Assembly (NCBI GenBank): GCA_016295225.1
Contig: JAEDLP010000039.1
Location: 1-14,608, forward strand
Direction: 5' to 3'
From: Oscillospiraceae bacterium
GTDB lineage: Bacteria; Bacillota; Clostridia; Oscillospirales; Oscillospiraceae
DNA length: 14,608 bases
Shown: positions 12,704-14,608 of the stretch, piece by piece
How positions within the stretch are numbered: position 1 is the stretch's first letter
Layout: each line of letters begins with the position of its first letter
The notes under the pieces: generated by a model
What the model saw: the letters and a program-made list of their open reading frames with translations, nothing else
The model's database searches: none
What the model was told of the DNA's origin: nothing
Program-made: the position numbers and the translations under genes

Positions 12704-14242
12704 TCAGTCGCTCAGTGCGTTTTTCTGAGAGACGGGGGTTTTCTTGTCATAGCAGGCAAAGGCTTCTTCCACCATATTCTGATCGGGCTTTCTGGTAAAG
12801 ACGCTGATCACCGGGACGATGATCAGGCCAGCCAGCATAGCGAAGGCACCGCAGTTGATGGGGGACTGGAGCAGGGTGGGGAAGAGGGGACGGCAGGCCA
12901 GATTCAGGATCATGATGCCTGCGCCAAAGATGAAGTTGACCCAGCAGGCGGCCTTGGTGGCCTTCTTCCAGTACAGGCCGTAGAGGAAGGGGGCCAGGAA
13001 TGCGCCGGCCAGTGCGCCCCAGGACACGCCCATGAGCTGAGCGATGAAGCTGATGGACTGCTTGTACTGGACGATGGCAATGACCATGGAGATCAGGACA
13101 AAGACCACGATGAAGCACCGCATGATGAAGACCGACTTCTTGTCGCTCATATCTTTGATGATGTTGTCCTTTAGCAGGTCGATGGTGAGGGTGGAGGAGG
13201 AGGCGATGACCAGGGAGGACAGGGTGGACATGGAGGCGGAGAGAACTAGGATCACCACCACGGCGATGAGCAGCTCCGGCAGGCCGGAGAGCATGGTGGG
13301 GATGACGGAATCGTAGCCCTCGGCAGCGATGTCGATCTTGTCGGAGAAGAGTCGGCCGAAGCCACCTAGGAAGTAGCAGCCGCCGGCCACCACGAAGGCG
13401 AAGAGGGTGGAGATGATGGTTCCCTTATGGATGGCCTGCTCGGACTTGATGGCATAGAACTTCTGGACCATCTGGGGCAGACCCCAGGTACCCAGACTGG
13501 TGAGGATGACCACGCCCACCAGGTTGATGGGGTCGGGGCCGAAGAAGGAGGCGAAAATGCCGGGGACGTCACCGTTGACCATCTCCGGGTCGGAGACCTG
13601 AGCCAGCCCCTTCAGGGCCTCCATAAAGCCGCCATGGCTGTTGAGAACTGCGCCGATGACCACGCAGATGCCCACCAGCATGACGCAGCCCTGGATGAAG
13701 TCATTGATGGCGGTGGCCATGTAGCCGCCGGCGATGACGTAGATTCCCGTGAGGACGCCCATGAGAATGATGCAGACGGTGTAGTCGATGTGGAAGGCCA
13801 TGCCAAACAGCCGGGACAGGCCGTTAAAGAGGGAAGCGGTGTAGGGGATGAGGAAGACGAAGACGATGATGGACGCGCCGATCTTCAGGCTCTTACTCTG
13901 GAACCGCTGCCCGAAGAACTGGGGCATGGTGGCGGAGTTGAAGTGCTGGGTCATGATGCGGGTCCGGCGGCCTAAAATCGCCCAAGCCAGCAGGGAGCCG
14001 ATGAGGGCGTTGCCGATGCCCGCCCAGGTAGCGGCGATGCCGTATTTCCAGCCGAACTGTCCGGCGTAGCCCACAAAGACCACGGCGGAGAAGTAGGACG
14101 TGCCATAGGCGAAGGCGGTGAGCCAGGGCCCCACAGAGCGGCCGCCCAGGACGAAGCCATTGACGTCAGTGGCGTGCTTGCGGCAGTAGAGACCGATGGC
14201 CACCATGACGGCAAAGTAAAGAATCAGAAGCGCTAATTTCAT
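12704..14242 (-). CDS. Sodium:solute symporter (SSS family) transporter
   Basis: A 512-residue inner-membrane protein with about 13 predicted hydrophobic helices, expected to import an organic solute with Na+. Family marks include WLTAFAYGTSYFS (about 40-52), the GGYMATAINDFIQG segment typical of SSS helix 5, GLPQMVQKFYAIKS and LSASMSTLSSL (334-344). The residues A336, S339 and T340 line up by hand with Ala337, Ser340 and Thr341 of PutP, which form part of its sodium site. The Asp55 of PutP appears to be Tyr here, so it is not a proline transporter in the strict sense. Substrate is unknown: monocarboxylates, pantothenate and amino acids are all possible for the family. GGAGG lies 7 bases before the ATG at 14242. 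It is transcribed alone, between its own promoter and terminator, convergent with the iorAB operon. Confidence 0.88.
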   Translation of the reverse strand: MKLALLILYFAVMVAIGLYCRKHATDVNGFVLGGRSVGPWLTAFAYGTSYFSAVVFVGYAGQFGWKYGIAATWAGIGNALIGSLLAWAILGRRTRIMTQHFNSATMPQFFGQRFQSKSLKIGASIIVFVFLIPYTASLFNGLSRLFGMAFHIDYTVCIILMGVLTGIYVIAGGYMATAINDFIQGCVMLVGICVVIGAVLNSHGGFMEALKGLAQVSDPEMVNGDVPGIFASFFGPDPINLVGVVILTSLGTWGLPQMVQKFYAIKSEQAIHKGTIISTLFAFVVAGGCYFLGGFGRLFSDKIDIAAEGYDSVIPTMLSGLPELLIAVVVILVLSASMSTLSSLVIASSSTLTIDLLKDNIIKDMSDKKSVFIMRCFIVVFVLISMVIAIVQYKQSISFIAQLMGVSWGALAGAFLAPFLYGLYWKKATKAACWVNFIFGAGIMILNLACRPLFPTLLQSPINCGAFAMLAGLIIVPVISVFTRKPDQNMVEEAFACYDKKTPVSQKNALSD

Positions 14243-14285
14243 GGGAAGACCTCCATTCAGGGAATTAAATCTTTAACGCTTTCAA

Positions 14286-14314
14286 ACTTTAACACCAAAA
14301 AGCGAAAAAGTCAA
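14286..14314 (-). promoter_or_regulatory. Candidate promoter of the symporter gene
   Basis: On the minus strand TTGACT (14314-14309) and TAAAGT (14291-14286) are 17 bases apart, with TGT directly before the -10 (extended -10). Transcription would start near 14279, giving a leader of about 37 bases. The stretch is AT-rich and lies between the prfB terminator and the symporter ATG. Confidence 0.6.
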
Positions 14315-14345
14315 TACATTTGCCGCAGTTTGTCTGAAAAAGCAG

Positions 14346-14382
14346 AAAAATACCCTTCGGACACAGTCCAAAGGGTATTTTT
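14346..14382 (-). terminator. Terminator of prfB
   Basis: A 12-bp perfect stem (14346-14357 AAAAATACCCTT with 14371-14382) is extended, after one C-A mismatch, by 4 pairs GGAC/GTCC and an ACA triloop. On the minus strand it ends in TTTTT, followed a few bases later by a second T-run. It lies 22 bases after the RF2 stop. A T-run on the plus strand as well means it could act in both directions. Confidence 0.88.
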
Positions 14383-14404
14383 GCTGAGAGTAACATACAA
14401 TATC

Positions 14405-14608
14405 TTACTTGGTGGCCCAGTTACCGGTGGCCTGGGCGGTCAGGTAGGCGTTGATGAACCCGTCGATCTCGCCGTCCATGACAGCGTTGACGTTGCTGGT
14501 TTCAAAAGCCGTGCGGGTGTCCTTCACCAGGGTGTAGGGCATGAAGACATAGGAGCGGATCTGGCTGCCCCATTCGATCTTCAGCTGTACGCCCTTCAGG
14601 TCGGAGAT
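14405..14608 (-). CDS. prfB: Peptide chain release factor 2 (RF2), C-terminal end, cut by window edge
   Basis: The last 67 codons of a minus-strand frame run from the window edge to TAA at 14407-14405. The translation includes IEWGSQIRSYVFMPYTLVKD and NAVMDGEIDGFINAYL, sequences specific to the C-terminal domain of RF2 (RF1 differs here). RF2 releases finished peptides at UGA and UAA codons. The GGQ loop, the SPF codon-recognition motif and the programmed frameshift site that often controls prfB all lie beyond the window, so whether the frameshift is present cannot be judged. The tail (LTAQATGNWATK) is short and variable. The gene ends in a clear terminator. Confidence 0.93.
   Translation of the reverse strand: MSDLKGVQLKIEWGSQIRSYVFMPYTLVKDTRTAFETSNVNAVMDGEIDGFINAYLTAQATGNWATK

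Noticed and set aside
1..14608. CRISPR array, tRNA, rRNA, insertion sequence or phage genes
   Set aside because: No regularly spaced direct repeats, no tRNA-like cloverleaf with CCA context, no transposase or integrase motifs were found on either strand by reading.

Overview
The window is GC-rich, with strong G/C preference at third codon positions, short intergenic gaps, Gram-positive AGGAGG-type ribosome binding sites and sigma-A-like promoters. The gene set fits a strictly anaerobic, amino-acid-fermenting Clostridia member, most like the high-GC gut Oscillospiraceae (Flavonifractor/Oscillibacter/Intestinimonas type): PcrA helicase, Firmicutes-style YerC, PepF, a two-subunit indolepyruvate:ferredoxin oxidoreductase and RF2. 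The genus is an inference from style and content, not from a marker gene search.

Layout. (1) 86-2557 (+): pcrA, closed by a perfect bidirectional hairpin terminator at 2559-2595. (2) 2594-3711 (-): a two-gene unit, an Sfp-type phosphopantetheinyl transferase followed with a 4-base ATGA overlap by an alkyladenine (3-methyladenine) DNA glycosylase. (3) 3712-3872: a divergent promoter region in which the -10 boxes for both directions appear to share the octamer ATTATAAT. (4) 3873-8036 (+): murC, then after a GC-rich hairpin a P1/S58-type self-processing aminopeptidase and, 2 bases later, an M3 oligoendopeptidase F; a strong terminator follows at 8043-8080. (5) 8232-12567 (+): a four-gene operon with an AMP-forming acyl-CoA ligase, a TrpR/YerC-family regulator, iorA and iorB. 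The regulator stop overlaps the iorA start. (6) 12585-12680: two terminator hairpins between convergent transcripts. (7) 12704-14242 (-): a sodium:solute symporter with its own promoter. (8) 14346-14382: terminator, then the 3' end of prfB (RF2) on the minus strand, cut by the window edge. No gene-free stretch exceeds 200 bases; no tRNA, rRNA, CRISPR array or mobile element was seen.

How the genes work together. The most interesting unit is 8232-12567. IorAB interconverts aryl-pyruvates (from Trp, Phe, Tyr) with aryl-acetyl-CoA, CO2 and reduced ferredoxin. The adjoining AMP-forming ligase can make aryl-acetyl-CoA from the free acid, so the pair could run as a reductive salvage route from arylacetates to aromatic amino acids; the catabolic direction is also possible. 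A TrpR-like protein embedded in the operon and translationally coupled to iorA suggests control by tryptophan or a related aromatic compound. This wiring is the best candidate in the window for an undescribed regulatory system, but its ligand, operator and pathway direction are inferred. The remaining genes are ordinary housekeeping functions: DNA repair, cell wall synthesis, peptide turnover, transport and translation.
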